A DNA stretch of 64,000 bases from Flectobacillus major DSM 103 (GCF_000427405.1 NZ_KE386491.1:1-64000); one strand, 5' to 3'; positions 37,710 to 48,223 are shown, counted from the stretch's first letter. The notes: a model not told the origin generated them from the sequence alone. Numbers and translations are program-made.

Positions 37710-38699
37710 TTATTTACTAGCTATTTCGGGTTTAAACTTTTCAATTTTGTTTTTGATAGGCTTTAAGCTCATCAGATAAGTATAGATTGCTCCTAAATCT
37801 TGTTCTTTCATACCTGCGTACATTGTCCAAGGCATAATAGATTGGAATTCGCCTTTGGGTACTTTAGGTGAATGATAAGTACTGTCTCGGTAAGTTTTAA
37901 AGCGAGCTATAAAAGCCTCTTTCGTCCAAGTACCAATACCCGTTTCTTTGTCGGGGGTAATATTGGGCGAAATAAGGAGTCCAAAACCTGGTATTTTAAA
38001 TTCAAATCCACCTGCAAATTCCATACCTTCTATTTTTTGACCTTTTTCGGCCTTTGTATGGCACTCCATACAAGCCGCCGAAGTAGTTAGGTATTTGCCC
38101 AATGCCAAAAGGTCATCGGTATTGGGGCGTGGTGAAGGGCTTGCTTTTTGGGGAATTGTATTGATAATAAAGTTCATCGGAAAGTCGGGTTTTGAAGCCT
38201 CTGGTGTATTTTCTATAGGAGATAAGGTTCGTAAATATGCAATAACTGCATAAATATCCTGAGTATCCATTGTTCCATAATAAGAATAAGGCATAACAGG
38301 AAAAAGGGCATGTCCATCTTTGCTAACCCCCGACGTGATGGCTCGGTAAATTTCGCCGTCGGTCCAGCTCGATAGGGCAGAAGGGGTAATATTTTTAGCC
38401 GTAAATTTCCCAGGAAAGCCTAGGCGTTGGTCAAAAACTTCGCCTCCTTTACCTTCTGTGCCAGTAATTGGCGGGGCAGCAAACAAGCTGTAGTCACGGG
38501 TACTGTGGCAGTCGATACAAACCATAACATGATTGGCTAGGTATTGGCCTCGCTCAATCATTGCAGGCGTAGCATGAATGGTGATTTCGGGTGCTGGGCC
38601 AACATTGGGCAAGCCCCAAGATACATAACCAAGAATGCCAGCGATGGCAATAATGATAAATCCTATTACTAGGAAACCGATTTTGAAGACTTTTTTCAT
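37710..38699 (-). CDS. Dihaem cytochrome c, membrane-anchored
   Basis: The 329-residue protein has an N-terminal transmembrane anchor (about 7-28) and two class I cytochrome c domains, each with a CxxCH haem-attachment site: CIDCH at 61-65 and CMECH at 210-214. Methionines suited as sixth ligands (for example VMPYSYYG and SIMPWTMYAG) follow each. It probably carries electrons in the periplasm. The start is ATG 38699 (MKKVFKIGF), since the longer frame to 38774 would put a charged stretch before the anchor. No oxidase or dehydrogenase gene is adjacent, so its partner is unknown. Confidence 0.9.
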   Translation of the reverse strand: MKKVFKIGFLVIGFIIIAIAGILGYVSWGLPNVGPAPEITIHATPAMIERGQYLANHVMVCIDCHSTRDYSLFAAPPITGTEGKGGEVFDQRLGFPGKFTAKNITPSALSSWTDGEIYRAITSGVSKDGHALFPVMPYSYYGTMDTQDIYAVIAYLRTLSPIENTPEASKPDFPMNFIINTIPQKASPSPRPNTDDLLALGKYLTTSAACMECHTKAEKGQKIEGMEFAGGFEFKIPGFGLLISPNITPDKETGIGTWTKEAFIARFKTYRDSTYHSPKVPKGEFQSIMPWTMYAGMKEQDLGAIYTYLMSLKPIKNKIEKFKPEIASK

Positions 38700-38810
38700 A
38701 GTTGTGAATAGCTGATAATCAAATGGATATAAATAGAGTTGTTCCAATTTCTTGAAAAAAATACGGTACTCCAAAAATTACAGGAGAAAGTTATGGAATG
38801 GTTAATAAAT

Positions 38811-38843
38811 GTAAAAAGCAGACTCAGAAAGTCTGCTTTTTAC
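38811..38843 (-). terminator. Terminator after the threonine aldolase gene
   Basis: GTAAAAAGCAGACT and AGTCTGCTTTTTAC form a perfect 14-bp stem with a 5-base loop. It separates the aldolase from the cytochrome gene downstream on the same strand. Confidence 0.75.
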
Positions 38844-38949
38844 GACTAAAAAAATGTATAAGTCTGAATAACAGCTTATTGCTGTATAAAAGTGTTTATC
38901 TAAAATTGGAGTTAACGTTTAATATGCAGTTATGGTAAAAACGGATGTA

Positions 38950-39978
38950 TTATAAAAGCCCAATTCTTTGTGAAAATTCATCTAAGTCATTTTCGGTAAA
39001 ATCTAAATGTGTCACAAATCGTACTTGATGCTTGCCAAAGGTAGCTGCTTTGATTCCAATATTAGCTAGTTTTTGTACATATTCTCCTGAAAGAATAGCA
39101 TTGTTGAGCGTGAATATCACAATATTGGTATCTACAGGAAGTACTTCAATTACCTCAGGGCGACTCGCAATAAGCGTGCCGATAGTACGTGCTTTGGCAT
39201 GGTCTTCTTTGAGTCGGGCAACATGATTATCGAGGGCGTAAATTCCTGCCGCAGCCAAATACCCAGCTTGTCGCCAGCCACCGCCCCAACGCTTGCGTAC
39301 TCGACGAGCTTTTGCGATGAAATCTTTTGTTCCTAACAAAACCGAACCTACAGGAATACCCAACCCTTTCGACAAACATATCGAAATAGAGTCAAAAAGT
39401 TCTCCGTATTGCAAAGGCGTTTCGTTGGTTTCAACCAAAGCATTGAATAGTCTAGCCCCGTCAAGGTGCAATGCCATATTATGTTTTTGACAAAGGGCTT
39501 TTATTTTAGCGATTTCAGTAATATCGTAATACGCACCGCCGCCTTTATTCACGGTATTTTCTAAAGATACCAGCCTCGACATAGGGTGGTGGAGGTTATC
39601 GGGTTGTATAGCATCGGCAATTTGTTCGGCTGTGATTCGGCCACGATTGCCGTGAAGTAAATTTACCGAAGCCGACGAGTTGGCAGCTATACCACCACCT
39701 TCGTATAAATAAATGTGCGAAAGAGCATCGCAAATAACTTCATCGCCTTGGTTTACATGCACATTGATGGCTATTTGGTTGGTCATTGTTCCTGAAGTGC
39801 AAAATAAGGCCGACTCATAACCAAATAACTGTGCGGCTTTTTGTTCTAATTGCTTGACGGTAAAATCTTCTTCAAAGACATCGTCGCCAACTTCTGCATG
39901 AAACATAGCATCGAGCATAGCAGGTGTTGGCTTGGTAAAGGTATCGCTACGGAGTTCTAATGGGCGAAAAGTGGTCAT
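38950..39978 (-). CDS. ltaE: Low-specificity L-threonine aldolase
   Basis: A PLP enzyme that splits L-threonine or allo-threonine to glycine and acetaldehyde. The 342-residue fold-type I protein begins with the family's LRSDTFTKPTPAM (about 9-21). FCTSGTMTNQ binds the cofactor phosphate, HLDGARLFNA is present, and the Schiff-base lysine is Lys204 in CLSKGLGIPVGS. It ends RFVTHLDF...., typical of the family. Cytoplasmic. It is divergent from the EamA transporter with a 77-base gap. Confidence 0.93.
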   Translation of the reverse strand: MTTFRPLELRSDTFTKPTPAMLDAMFHAEVGDDVFEEDFTVKQLEQKAAQLFGYESALFCTSGTMTNQIAINVHVNQGDEVICDALSHIYLYEGGGIAANSSASVNLLHGNRGRITAEQIADAIQPDNLHHPMSRLVSLENTVNKGGGAYYDITEIAKIKALCQKHNMALHLDGARLFNALVETNETPLQYGELFDSISICLSKGLGIPVGSVLLGTKDFIAKARRVRKRWGGGWRQAGYLAAAGIYALDNHVARLKEDHAKARTIGTLIASRPEVIEVLPVDTNIVIFTLNNAILSGEYVQKLANIGIKAATFGKHQVRFVTHLDFTENDLDEFSQRIGLL

Positions 39979-40055
39979 ATTAAGTTTGTTGATACAACTA
40001 AGTTTACGAAATGATTGGAAAATCTTAACTTACAATTTCGGCAATTTACTTAATT

Positions 40056-40967
40056 TTGAGTTTGGGTCACAAATCTGTTCTTGAAAATCCTCTTTTTAAT
40101 CATTCACAAATCTTGAAACAACAAACTAAAGCATATCTCTGCCTTCTTTTGGGCGTATTCTGTATAGCGTGGTCGGCAATTTTTGTAAAAATGGCTCACG
40201 CACCTGCACTAACTTCTGGTTTTTATCGGTACTTTTTTTGTTTTATTGGCCTTGTACCTATTTGGCTTTACAAAGGTGTTAAAGTACCTAGCAATAAGAC
40301 GTTGGCATGGATAGCCTTGGGCGGGCTGCTGTTTGTTTTAGATATGTCTTTCTGGAATTTATCGATAGTTCGTACTTCGGCGGGTGTTTCTACACTTTTG
40401 GCCAATAATGCTTCTGTTTTTGTAGGGCTAGGAGCACTTTTCTTTTTCAAGCAGACCCTTTCTCGCCGTTATTGGATAGGCTTGGCGGTATCTATGTTGG
40501 GTGTTTTTATTGTGGCGGGCAAAGACTTGTTACAAAATCAAAGTGTTGGCGTAGGGCATTTAATGGCTATAACGGCGGCAGTTTTTTATGCAGGTTATAT
40601 GCTTGTGACTCAAAAAGTACGAGGTACAATCGACACGGTCAACTTTATGGCATGGTCATTGATTCCCTGCCTTGTGCTATCGTGGAGTATTTGTAAAGTA
40701 CAAGGGCTCGAACTCATTGAGTTTGATACACAAACATGGTGGGCTTTTGTAGGAATGGGTATTATTTGTCATTTATTGGGCTGGTTGTCTATCAACTACG
40801 CATTGGGGCATATCCCAGCCTCGGTGGTTTCGCCAACTTTGTTGTTGCAACCTGTACTTACGGCCTTTATTTCGTTTGTATTATTAAACGAAACCCTCCG
40901 AGCCGAACAAATTGCTGGAGGGTTTATTGTGATGATGGGTATTTATTTGGTCAACAAAAGAAGTTGA
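40056..40967 (+). CDS. EamA-family (DMT) transporter
   Basis: The roughly 300-residue inner-membrane protein has about ten transmembrane helices arranged as two EamA repeats (about 25-150 and 165-300), with HAPALTSGFYRYFF and the C-terminal GHIPASVVSPTLLLQPVLTA repeat ends. Such proteins export small metabolites; the substrate is unknown. There is no ATG near the N-terminus. The listed start is TTG 40056, but TTG 40113 (MKQQTKAYLC...) would place the first helix more typically and may be right. Its 3' end overlaps the next, opposite gene by 25 bases. Confidence 0.85.
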   Translation: MSLGHKSVLENPLFNHSQILKQQTKAYLCLLLGVFCIAWSAIFVKMAHAPALTSGFYRYFFCFIGLVPIWLYKGVKVPSNKTLAWIALGGLLFVLDMSFWNLSIVRTSAGVSTLLANNASVFVGLGALFFFKQTLSRRYWIGLAVSMLGVFIVAGKDLLQNQSVGVGHLMAITAAVFYAGYMLVTQKVRGTIDTVNFMAWSLIPCLVLSWSICKVQGLELIEFDTQTWWAFVGMGIICHLLGWLSINYALGHIPASVVSPTLLLQPVLTAFISFVLLNETLRAEQIAGGFIVMMGIYLVNKRS

Positions 40968-41332
40968 GATTGTAGCCGTTGAATCAGCATATTAATGAGC
41001 CTTTTAGTTAGTTCTTCTTCATGGCTAAGAAATATTTGGTATTCATCGAGCGTAAAATAGGCCGAAATAATACCTTCCAAATAATGTTTAAATTTCATGT
41101 CTTTTTTCACAACCTGTTCTATATATTGTATCTGCTCTTTTTCGGATAAAGCATAGAATTGTCCTTTCCGAACTACAATATATTGTCTGAAAATAGCTAC
41201 TAAAAGGTCGTTTTGTAATTTGAGAATCGGCCGAAGGGTTGTATTCTGAAATTGTTCCAATACACTTTCAGTAGGTAATACCTGAGGCAAATTAGGGCGA
41301 ATAGCCAGTAAGAAATCTCTTGAGTCTTCCAT
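40943..41332 (-). CDS. Small helical protein of unknown function
   Basis: I do not assign a family. The 129 residues are predicted nearly all helical and cytoplasmic, beginning MEDSRDFLLAIRPNLPQV and containing LRPILKLQNDLLVAIFRQY and a Gln/Leu-rich C-terminal helix. No cysteine, metal-binding or nucleotide motif is seen. The stop lies inside the 3' end of the EamA gene (25-base convergent overlap), so the frame is constrained by both genes. Codon use is normal for the window, so I consider it real. Confidence 0.65.
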   Translation of the reverse strand: MEDSRDFLLAIRPNLPQVLPTESVLEQFQNTTLRPILKLQNDLLVAIFRQYIVVRKGQFYALSEKEQIQYIEQVVKKDMKFKHYLEGIISAYFTLDEYQIFLSHEEELTKRLINMLIQRLQSQLLLLTK

Positions 41333-41359
41333 AATTTAGATATAACATCTACAGCCTGA

Positions 41360-41391
41360 AAAAGTTTTGGAGCTGTTATGCAGCCCCAAAA
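41360..41391 (-). terminator. Terminator after the DUF5916 gene
   Basis: On the reverse strand TTTTGGGGCT pairs with AGCTCCAAAA (10 positions, one mismatch, 7-base loop), followed by CTTTTTC. Confidence 0.6.
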
Positions 41392-43593
41392 TCAGAACTG
41401 TTTAAGATACGAAATCTTGCTGATAATATGCTGTTCTCGTTGGCGACTAAGGTCTGTGCCTATAAAGCCTCGTTGATTGAAAACCAGATAAATATAAGAC
41501 AAAGGGCGGTATTCCCACGAAAAACGGATATTCCAAGTGTCTCGGTCGCTTTGGGTATTTTTCTGATAAAAACCAATTAGTTGTACACGAGGATTTAAGG
41601 CCAAGCGGCTTTCTATGCTATAAAGTTGTACACTTTTAGACTCTTTTTTGTCACCTACTTCTTCAAAACCATTATTCTCAAAACCAATATTGAAAGAAGC
41701 ATGAGGGGTAGGGGCAATTTTGATAGAAGCTTGAGTATAATCCAATCGACCATTATAATAGCCTCCCATTTCATGATTGAAGAAATAAGATACCTTTTTG
41801 GAGGCATCGCTTCCCAAAATAATAGCAACACGGTTGTAACGATATTCTCGTGGCGTAATTTCTATACCTAAAGGGGCAAACACTTCTTCTAATCGTTGAT
41901 AGTAATTAGCGTAAAAAATACCGCCAAATCCACCACTTTGAAGGTTAATCCATACAGGATTAAAGTTGAGTTGACGCTCGACCAGTTGCCCTGTTGTGGC
42001 ACTATGATAAAACTCGGTAAAAAGCCCAGGCTCAAAACTCCTAACCCATGTAGGTCGCCATTTGCCTCTGTTGGTCAAATAAAAACCAGGTGCATTCGCA
42101 ATAACATTGTTGCGTGACACAAAGCCCATTTCGGGGTTATATTTGTCAGTAACAATCGACTGGGTATACCATGCTACAAGATGGTTGTTTTTGTACAAAA
42201 ACTGGTTGTACCCCGCAAAGCCAGCCGATGATTCGTTGGAGTTTTGTGAAAACATGGCCATCGAATTGAGTGACAGGACATTCGACAAGCGGAAAAATCC
42301 ATCTACCGAGCCTGTAATATTATTGTAAGCCTCGGTATTTTTGACAGTGATCAAAGTACCAATACGATTTTGCGAGCCAATGTTTTCAGAATAACGACCT
42401 ACAAAGAAATTGGTAGCACTCAAATCGTCGGTAGCTCTTTGACGAATAGCAATAGCTCCAATATTTCGTTTTAGTGACCGATACACCATTCTAGCACCTG
42501 CATCAATAGCCACAGGCTGGGCGTTATTATCTAGCCCAATGCGTCTGCTAAAAAATGGTTGAATACGCATAGCACCACCAGCTAGCTCCTCGATAGGCGA
42601 TAATCCAGCTCCAAAAAGCGAGGCGTTTTCTAAAAAAAATTGTCGTCTTTCTGGAAAAAACACCGAAAACCGTGTAACATTATTTACTTGTCGGTCGGCA
42701 TCGGCCTGAGCAAAATCGGTATTGAAGGTCAAGTCCAAAACCGTATTGGGATTGATAGCCCATTTTATTTCGCCTCCTAGTTTTAGCTTGGTTTGTTTTC
42801 CTGGATTTTCGTATTCGCTACCATTATAATTATCATAAGAAAATAAAGTATAAGGAATAAATCGAATGTTAGTAGCCGAAGGCGGAGGTGCTTGTAGGTT
42901 GCTCAATGTGCCTGCATAATCCATCCGTACTACACTAAACGACCGAGGATACGGCGACCAAGCGTAAGTGGCATTGGTATAGCGTCGATTTCTAAAAAAA
43001 TTGATACCCCACGATTGAGCATCACTGGTTTTGGGATAGCGAAGGGTTTGCCAAGGTATAGCTATTTCGGCCACCCATCCCGAATCAGAACGGGCAGTTC
43101 TGACACGCCACAGCCCATCCCAATCAAGGTCATAAAGGCGGTCGTCAAAGGCCAATAAGTCTCGTTGTGTACCATAAGGATTAGTAACCATAGCCATGGC
43201 ATTGCGTTTGTCGTTGAAGCCGTCGATGGTTACGCCAAAAGCATCATGACTTCTTAGCTCAAAATCTCTTTTAAAATCAGGAGCACGTAAGAAGTTTTTT
43301 CCAAGCGAATCGTAACAAATTCCTGCGATGTACAAAAAAGACTGATTATATAGTATTTTGACATGGGTAGGGTGCTTGGCTTTTTCACCCTGAAGAGGTT
43401 CTACCTCAAAGTCGAGCAGAATAGCCTGTGCTTTTGCCCATTCGCTTTCATCAAGTTTACCATCTATTTTGAGATTTTGTTTTATTGCTTTGGCAGGAAT
43501 ATCTTTACGAGGCTGCTGTGGTGAAAATGTATCTTGACCATAGCTTAAAAAACTGAACAGTGTAAAAAGAAATACAGGTAATAATTTTATCAT
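41392..43593 (-). CDS. DUF5916 outer-membrane protein with CBM9-like domain
   Basis: The 733-residue protein has a signal peptide (MIKLLPVFLFTLFSFLSYG), an N-terminal CBM9-like beta-sandwich (about 35-240; IDGKLDESEW at its start, DSGWVAEIAIPWQTLRY further on) and a C-terminal DUF5916 outer-membrane barrel. The barrel ends in an aromatic residue (SYLKQF), as outer-membrane proteins do. The family is widespread in Bacteroidota and uncharacterised; binding or import of carbohydrate is a guess from the CBM-like fold. It is a single gene, with a 415-base gap upstream. Confidence 0.9.
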   Translation of the reverse strand: MIKLLPVFLFTLFSFLSYGQDTFSPQQPRKDIPAKAIKQNLKIDGKLDESEWAKAQAILLDFEVEPLQGEKAKHPTHVKILYNQSFLYIAGICYDSLGKNFLRAPDFKRDFELRSHDAFGVTIDGFNDKRNAMAMVTNPYGTQRDLLAFDDRLYDLDWDGLWRVRTARSDSGWVAEIAIPWQTLRYPKTSDAQSWGINFFRNRRYTNATYAWSPYPRSFSVVRMDYAGTLSNLQAPPPSATNIRFIPYTLFSYDNYNGSEYENPGKQTKLKLGGEIKWAINPNTVLDLTFNTDFAQADADRQVNNVTRFSVFFPERRQFFLENASLFGAGLSPIEELAGGAMRIQPFFSRRIGLDNNAQPVAIDAGARMVYRSLKRNIGAIAIRQRATDDLSATNFFVGRYSENIGSQNRIGTLITVKNTEAYNNITGSVDGFFRLSNVLSLNSMAMFSQNSNESSAGFAGYNQFLYKNNHLVAWYTQSIVTDKYNPEMGFVSRNNVIANAPGFYLTNRGKWRPTWVRSFEPGLFTEFYHSATTGQLVERQLNFNPVWINLQSGGFGGIFYANYYQRLEEVFAPLGIEITPREYRYNRVAIILGSDASKKVSYFFNHEMGGYYNGRLDYTQASIKIAPTPHASFNIGFENNGFEEVGDKKESKSVQLYSIESRLALNPRVQLIGFYQKNTQSDRDTWNIRFSWEYRPLSYIYLVFNQRGFIGTDLSRQREQHIISKISYLKQF

Positions 43594-44008
43594 AAAAAGA
43601 GAAGTTTGTGATGTACTTGTAAATGAGAGGTTTGTAGTGCGTAAATGAGTGCAAAGCTAGGCATTAACACTCATAAATTATAGAAGGTTTTGGATAGGCG
43701 GTTTTAAATAATTATGAAGGGAAATGCCATTCAACAAGCCTAGTGAAGCTTTTATAATAAATTAGGGACAAAGCAATGCTAAGTCCCTAACCCCCTAACC
43801 AAATTAATTTTAATCTTTTAACCAAAAGTTGACATGATTGCTAAAATATCAAAGTCCCTCTTAATATGCCATAAAAGCACTTAGCTGTCAACTGGATTTG
43901 TTAAATGAAGTGTAACCAAAAAACTTAGTGCAAAAAAACATACTTATTCTATAGCCCTAAAATTTATTCGCTAAGGACGTTTAAGTACTCGACCAATGAC
44001 AAATAATA
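43594..44008. promoter_or_regulatory. 415-base divergent gap with an inverted repeat
   Basis: Between the DUF5916 gene and the sensor kinase gene lies TTAGGGAC (43762-43769) with GTCCCTAA (43783-43790), an 8-bp dyad with a 13-base loop. No -7 element stands out on the forward strand and no ORF or RNA gene is seen. Confidence 0.35.
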
Positions 44009-45277
44009 ATGACTAAGCAAATAGCTATAGGACTTAGTTGTTTGTCGAAAAAGCGGTTAAAATTAAGTCTGTGGCATATTATATACGATTTATTCCTACT
44101 AAATTTGGTTATTAATAAAAACGCACTCACTCTTTTTCGTAAAAAACTTTATCAATCAATTACTTTGGAAACTACTGCTTCACTCAATCCTAATCGAGCA
44201 CTTATTTTCAATGATATTCCGTTGAAAAAACTCCTTGCACGTCGGGGGGTATATCATACCTTGTTTTGGACTGTCATTTGTATTTATAATACGCTGTATT
44301 TAGGGTTTTTAAAAGACGATTACTCAGAAGCTTTCTTTGAATTTGCTGTTAAATTCCCTTTTTATTTGGGGCTTGTATACTGCAATATTTACTATTTTAT
44401 TCCTAATTTTCTCCTCAAAGGGCGGTATATCCAGTACGTATTGTTGCTGACAGCTGCTACTTTTTTGGCTGTAGCATTTATCCAGACCCTCATTAATCAC
44501 CTTATTTATATCAATTATTGCCCTGTTGGGTATCGTTCCGATGTGCTTTTCGACCCCAAGCCTACTGTTAAGCGTATGTTCGACATGGTATCTATTTTTG
44601 GGATGACAACAGGTATCAAATTGACTAAAGATTGGATTGGAAACCAGGAAAAAATTAAGGATTTAGAAAAACAAAATCTCAAAAATGAATTGGAGTTTTT
44701 GAAGTCGCAGATTCAGCCACACTTCTTTTTTAATACACTCAACAACTTATATTCTTTGACGCTCAAAAAGTCGGACCTTGCTCCTGAAGTAGTAGTAAAA
44801 CTTTCAGACTTAATGAGCTATATGCTATATGAGTCTGATAGTCAGGAAACTACTTTGCGAAAAGAGGTAGAGCATATCAAGAATTATTTAGATTTGGAAA
44901 GTCTACGTTTTGGCAAACGTTTGCATCTTGATTTTCAGGTTTTGGGTGAAGTAGAGCAGAAAAAAATTCCACCATTATTGCTATTACCCTTTATTGAAAA
45001 TGCTTTTAAGCATGGTACATCGCACGAAACAGGAGAAATACACCTGAAGATTGTGTTGCAAGTACAAGCCCAAAAGTTGTTGTTTGAGGTAGTGAACCCT
45101 CGTTTTGAAAACCAAAACCCTAGAAAAAAACACAAAGGATTAGGTCTGAAAAATGTAAAACGACGCTTAGACTTGCTTTATGGAAAACAGTACCATTTGG
45201 CGATTCAACCAACAGCCAAAGAATATGTGATTAGCCTAGAGCTTCCTTTTGAGGTAGGTGTTAGTAAATCAAAATAA
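44009..45277 (+). CDS. LytS-type sensor histidine kinase
   Basis: The 422-residue membrane kinase is of the LytS/YpdA class. About four transmembrane helices (about 85-210) form the sensor. A coiled linker leads to the His_kinase core, with QPHFFFNTLNNLYSL (phosphoacceptor His238), then a GHKL ATPase domain with LLPFIENAFKHG and GLGLKNVKRRLDLLYG. N-terminal ~80 residues before the first helix are unusual, and the true start could be later. It pairs with the LytTR regulator encoded 51 bases downstream. Signal unknown. Confidence 0.9.
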   Translation: MTKQIAIGLSCLSKKRLKLSLWHIIYDLFLLNLVINKNALTLFRKKLYQSITLETTASLNPNRALIFNDIPLKKLLARRGVYHTLFWTVICIYNTLYLGFLKDDYSEAFFEFAVKFPFYLGLVYCNIYYFIPNFLLKGRYIQYVLLLTAATFLAVAFIQTLINHLIYINYCPVGYRSDVLFDPKPTVKRMFDMVSIFGMTTGIKLTKDWIGNQEKIKDLEKQNLKNELEFLKSQIQPHFFFNTLNNLYSLTLKKSDLAPEVVVKLSDLMSYMLYESDSQETTLRKEVEHIKNYLDLESLRFGKRLHLDFQVLGEVEQKKIPPLLLLPFIENAFKHGTSHETGEIHLKIVLQVQAQKLLFEVVNPRFENQNPRKKHKGLGLKNVKRRLDLLYGKQYHLAIQPTAKEYVISLELPFEVGVSKSK

Positions 45278-45328
45278 GGCAATAGTGGTAAGCAGTTTAC
45301 CCAATAATATACCAAAACTAATGAAAAT

Positions 45329-46072
45329 ATGAAGTTAAAAACGCTAATAGTTGATGATGAACCTTTGGCATTAGATGTTTTGGAAACATTTATTCAACGG
45401 GTTGACGGCTTAGAATTGGTGGGTCGTTGCGAAAATGGGATTCAAGCTTTTAATCTTTTGCAAAAAGGAGGTATCGACTTACTATTTCTAGATATAGAAA
45501 TGCCTACTTTAGATGGGCTAGAGTTACTCAAAAGCCTTCATAATCCGCCCAAAGTGGTAATTACGACGGCTTATCGAGATTACGCTGTAGAGAGTTTTGA
45601 GCTAGACGTTGTTGACTATTTGGTAAAGCCTATTCCTTTTCAGCGATTTGTGAAGGCTGTCAATAAAGTTTTGCAAAAAAATGAAGAAATAGACCTTGTT
45701 TCAGAAGCCAATACTTTTAAGGCTGCACAGCCTATCGAAAAGCCCGAAGCTATGTTTATCAAGGTAGATAAGCGAATTGTAAAAGTCTATTTTGCAGATA
45801 TTTTGTTTATAGAAAGTTTGAAAGATTATATCCGTGTACATACCGCTACTGAGTCGTATGTGACGTATCAAACTATGAATGGTATATGCGAAATTTTGCC
45901 ACAAGATGCTTTTGCTCGTATTCATAAATCCTTTATTGTAGCGATTCATAAAGTAACGTCTATCGAGGCCAACGATTTGATAGTCAATAGTAGGTCGTTG
46001 CCAATTGGCAGAAGTTTTAGAGAAGAAATCTTAGAGAAAATATATCGAACAGGAGTACTTGCTGTAAAGTAA
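45329..46072 (+). CDS. LytTR-type response regulator
   Basis: The 247-residue regulator has a receiver domain (1-120) with VDDEP, phosphoacceptor Asp55 in FLDIEMP, and the conserved lysine in LVKPIPF. A LytTR DNA-binding domain (about 140-240) follows, with FIESLKDYIRVHT and FARIHKSFIVAIHKV. It is phosphorylated by the kinase encoded just upstream and switches target promoters. The kinase-then-regulator order is the reverse of the second pair at 53.7-55.6 kb. A shared terminator with proS lies about 150 bases downstream. Confidence 0.95.
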   Translation: MKLKTLIVDDEPLALDVLETFIQRVDGLELVGRCENGIQAFNLLQKGGIDLLFLDIEMPTLDGLELLKSLHNPPKVVITTAYRDYAVESFELDVVDYLVKPIPFQRFVKAVNKVLQKNEEIDLVSEANTFKAAQPIEKPEAMFIKVDKRIVKVYFADILFIESLKDYIRVHTATESYVTYQTMNGICEILPQDAFARIHKSFIVAIHKVTSIEANDLIVNSRSLPIGRSFREEILEKIYRTGVLAVK

Positions 46073-46224
46073 AAGTAGTATTGGTGTTCAAATAAACATG
46101 AGTTATCCCGAGTTTTAGGTAATATTAAAAACGCCCTATTTGTGTTTGTTGAGATTTATAAGGTCGTCAACATTGAAGAGGCTTATCAATTGCTCAAATG
46201 ATAGAAAAATAGGGGTTATTCATG

Positions 46225-46260
46225 AAAAGGCGTTCGGAAAATTAATTTCGAACGCCTTTT
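46225..46260. terminator. Bidirectional terminator between the LytTR gene and proS
   Basis: AAAAGGCGTTCG and CGAACGCCTTTT form a 12-bp stem with a 12-base loop; A and T runs flank both sides. The rest of 46073-46364 holds nothing else recognisable. Confidence 0.85.
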
Positions 46261-46364
46261 GCATATTAAATGCCAGAGTAACACATCTTTAGCCGCAAAG
46301 CATCTTCAAAAATAAACACTCATTCACTAAATTTGGGATAACTCATATTTTATGGACAATAATC

Positions 46365-47843
46365 TTAGTAAGCTCTCGCAAAAATAACACGACGGCTCGA
46401 CGGATTACCTGTATAAATACATTTTCCCTCTTCCTCCACGGCATCCAAAGGAATACAACGAATTGTAGCTTTGGTCAATTCCTTGATTTTCTCTTCTGTT
46501 TCAGGCGTACCATCCCAGTGAGCCGCAATAAAACCCGGTGTTTCGTCCAAAGTTTTTACAAAGTCATCCCAGCTATCAACCTGAAGTGTATTTTTAGTTT
46601 TAAATTCAAGAGCACGGTTATAGATATTCTCCTGGATTTCGTCGAGTAAGTTTTGAATAACCTCCACGATACCATCAATAGCATAAGTGTTTTTTACTTT
46701 GGTATCTCTTCGGGCAACTTCTACCGTTCCATTGGCCAAATCTCTTGCTCCAATCGCCAAGCGAACAGGCACCCCTTTTAGTTCGTATTCAGCAAATTTA
46801 AAACCAGGGGATTGCTTGTCGGAAGTGTCAAATTTGACAGACACACCAACTTTTTTCAAAGATTTTACAATAGGGTCAATTACTTCAGCAATAGCCGCTA
46901 GTTGCTCCGCTCCTTTGAAAATAGGTACAATTACAACCTGAATAGGAGCTAACTTTGGAGGTAATACCAACCCTTCATCATCAGAGTGAGCCATGATCAA
47001 AGCACCCATCAAGCGAGTAGAAACTCCCCACGAAGTACCCCAAACATATTCTTGCTGGTTTTCTTTATTTGAGAATTTTACGTCAAAAGCTTTGGCAAAG
47101 TTTTGTCCAAGGAAGTGCGATGTACCAGCTTGTAGAGCTTTACCATCTTGCATCATAGCCTCGATACAATAGGTGTCGTCGGCACCTGCAAAACGTTCGT
47201 TAGCTGTTTTTTTACCACGTACCACAGGCACAGCCATAAACTGTTCGGCAAAAGTAGCGTACACCTCCAGCATTTGTTCAGTTTCGGCAATAGCTTCATC
47301 TTTGGTAGCGTGTGCGGTGTGGCCTTCTTGCCAAAGGAACTCGGCAGTACGCAAGAAAAGGCGTGTACGCATTTCCCAACGCACCACATTGGCCCATTGG
47401 TTGATTAGTAAAGGAAGGTCACGGTGCGACTGAATCCAGTTTTTGTAGGTACTCCAAATAATAGCCTCACTAGTAGGGCGAACCACCAATTCCTCCTCGA
47501 GGCGAGCATTAGGGTCAACAATTAATTTACCTTTATTATCGGGGTCGTTTTTGAGGCGGTAGTGTGTTACTACGGCACATTCTTTGGCAAAACCCTCGGC
47601 ATTTTTTTCTTCGGCTTCAAATAAACTTTTTGGCACAAAAAGCGGGAAATAAGCATTAGAATGACCAGTTTCTTTGAACATATCATCCAAAGCTCTTTGC
47701 ATTTTTTCCCAGATAGAATAACCATAAGGTTTGATTACCATACAACCTCTTACGGCAGAATTTTCGGCTAAATCGGCACGCTTCACAAGTTCATTGTACC
47801 ACTCAGAATAATTTTCGCTACGTTTTGGTAAGCCTTTGCTCAT
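46365..47843 (-). CDS. proS: Proline--tRNA ligase
   Basis: ProRS charges tRNA-Pro. The 492-residue protein is the shorter, archaeal/eukaryote-like form, without the insertion-editing domain of the long bacterial type. Class II motifs: [17 protein letters not shown] near the start, motif 2 [24 protein letters not shown] (split around 160-185), and motif 3 [17 protein letters not shown] zinc-binding-type C-terminal domain (about 400-492) ends RRVIFARAY with a terminal tyrosine. Cytoplasmic, monocistronic. Confidence 0.97.
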   Translation of the reverse strand: MSKGLPKRSENYSEWYNELVKRADLAENSAVRGCMVIKPYGYSIWEKMQRALDDMFKETGHSNAYFPLFVPKSLFEAEEKNAEGFAKECAVVTHYRLKNDPDNKGKLIVDPNARLEEELVVRPTSEAIIWSTYKNWIQSHRDLPLLINQWANVVRWEMRTRLFLRTAEFLWQEGHTAHATKDEAIAETEQMLEVYATFAEQFMAVPVVRGKKTANERFAGADDTYCIEAMMQDGKALQAGTSHFLGQNFAKAFDVKFSNKENQQEYVWGTSWGVSTRLMGALIMAHSDDEGLVLPPKLAPIQVVIVPIFKGAEQLAAIAEVIDPIVKSLKKVGVSVKFDTSDKQSPGFKFAEYELKGVPVRLAIGARDLANGTVEVARRDTKVKNTYAIDGIVEVIQNLLDEIQENIYNRALEFKTKNTLQVDSWDDFVKTLDETPGFIAAHWDGTPETEEKIKELTKATIRCIPLDAVEEEGKCIYTGNPSSRRVIFARAY

Positions 47844-48223
47844 TTGTTTTTGTGAATTATTGGTTAATTGTTAATAGTGGACTTTTGCTAAAACAATCAT
47901 CAATATTAGAATTATGTTAGAATATGGCCAAAATCAACTAAAAATATACAAAAGTAATAGGGGGAAACGTTTATAAAGTAGTCTTATTGTATGAATGCTC
48001 TAATAAAAGTAGTTATATGTCTCAATATCAATATTTTGGGTAATTGGAACATTCAAAGATTTAATTTTGTTAATGAAGTGTTAAATATCTTGCAAAGATA
48101 AGTTTTTGTAGTAAGTTTGTTATATGTTTTTTAGGCTAAGTTGGTTATTTTCTGCCACAATCACCATTATTGAAAAAATATAACCTACTGGCAAAGCTCC
48201 TACAACCAAAAATTCAAATGATT
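47844..48223. promoter_or_regulatory. 374-base divergent gap
   Basis: This AT-rich gap separates proS from the lipoprotein gene. TAATTTTG at 48062-48069 fits the -7 consensus on the forward strand, though no -33 is at the right spacing. A 36-codon ATG frame at 47991-48101 overlaps it and looks non-coding. Nothing else is visible. Confidence 0.3.

Noticed and set aside
47991-48101. 36-codon ATG frame between proS and the lipoprotein gene
   Set aside because: No signal, family or codon pattern; AT-rich spacer and overlaps a promoter-like element.
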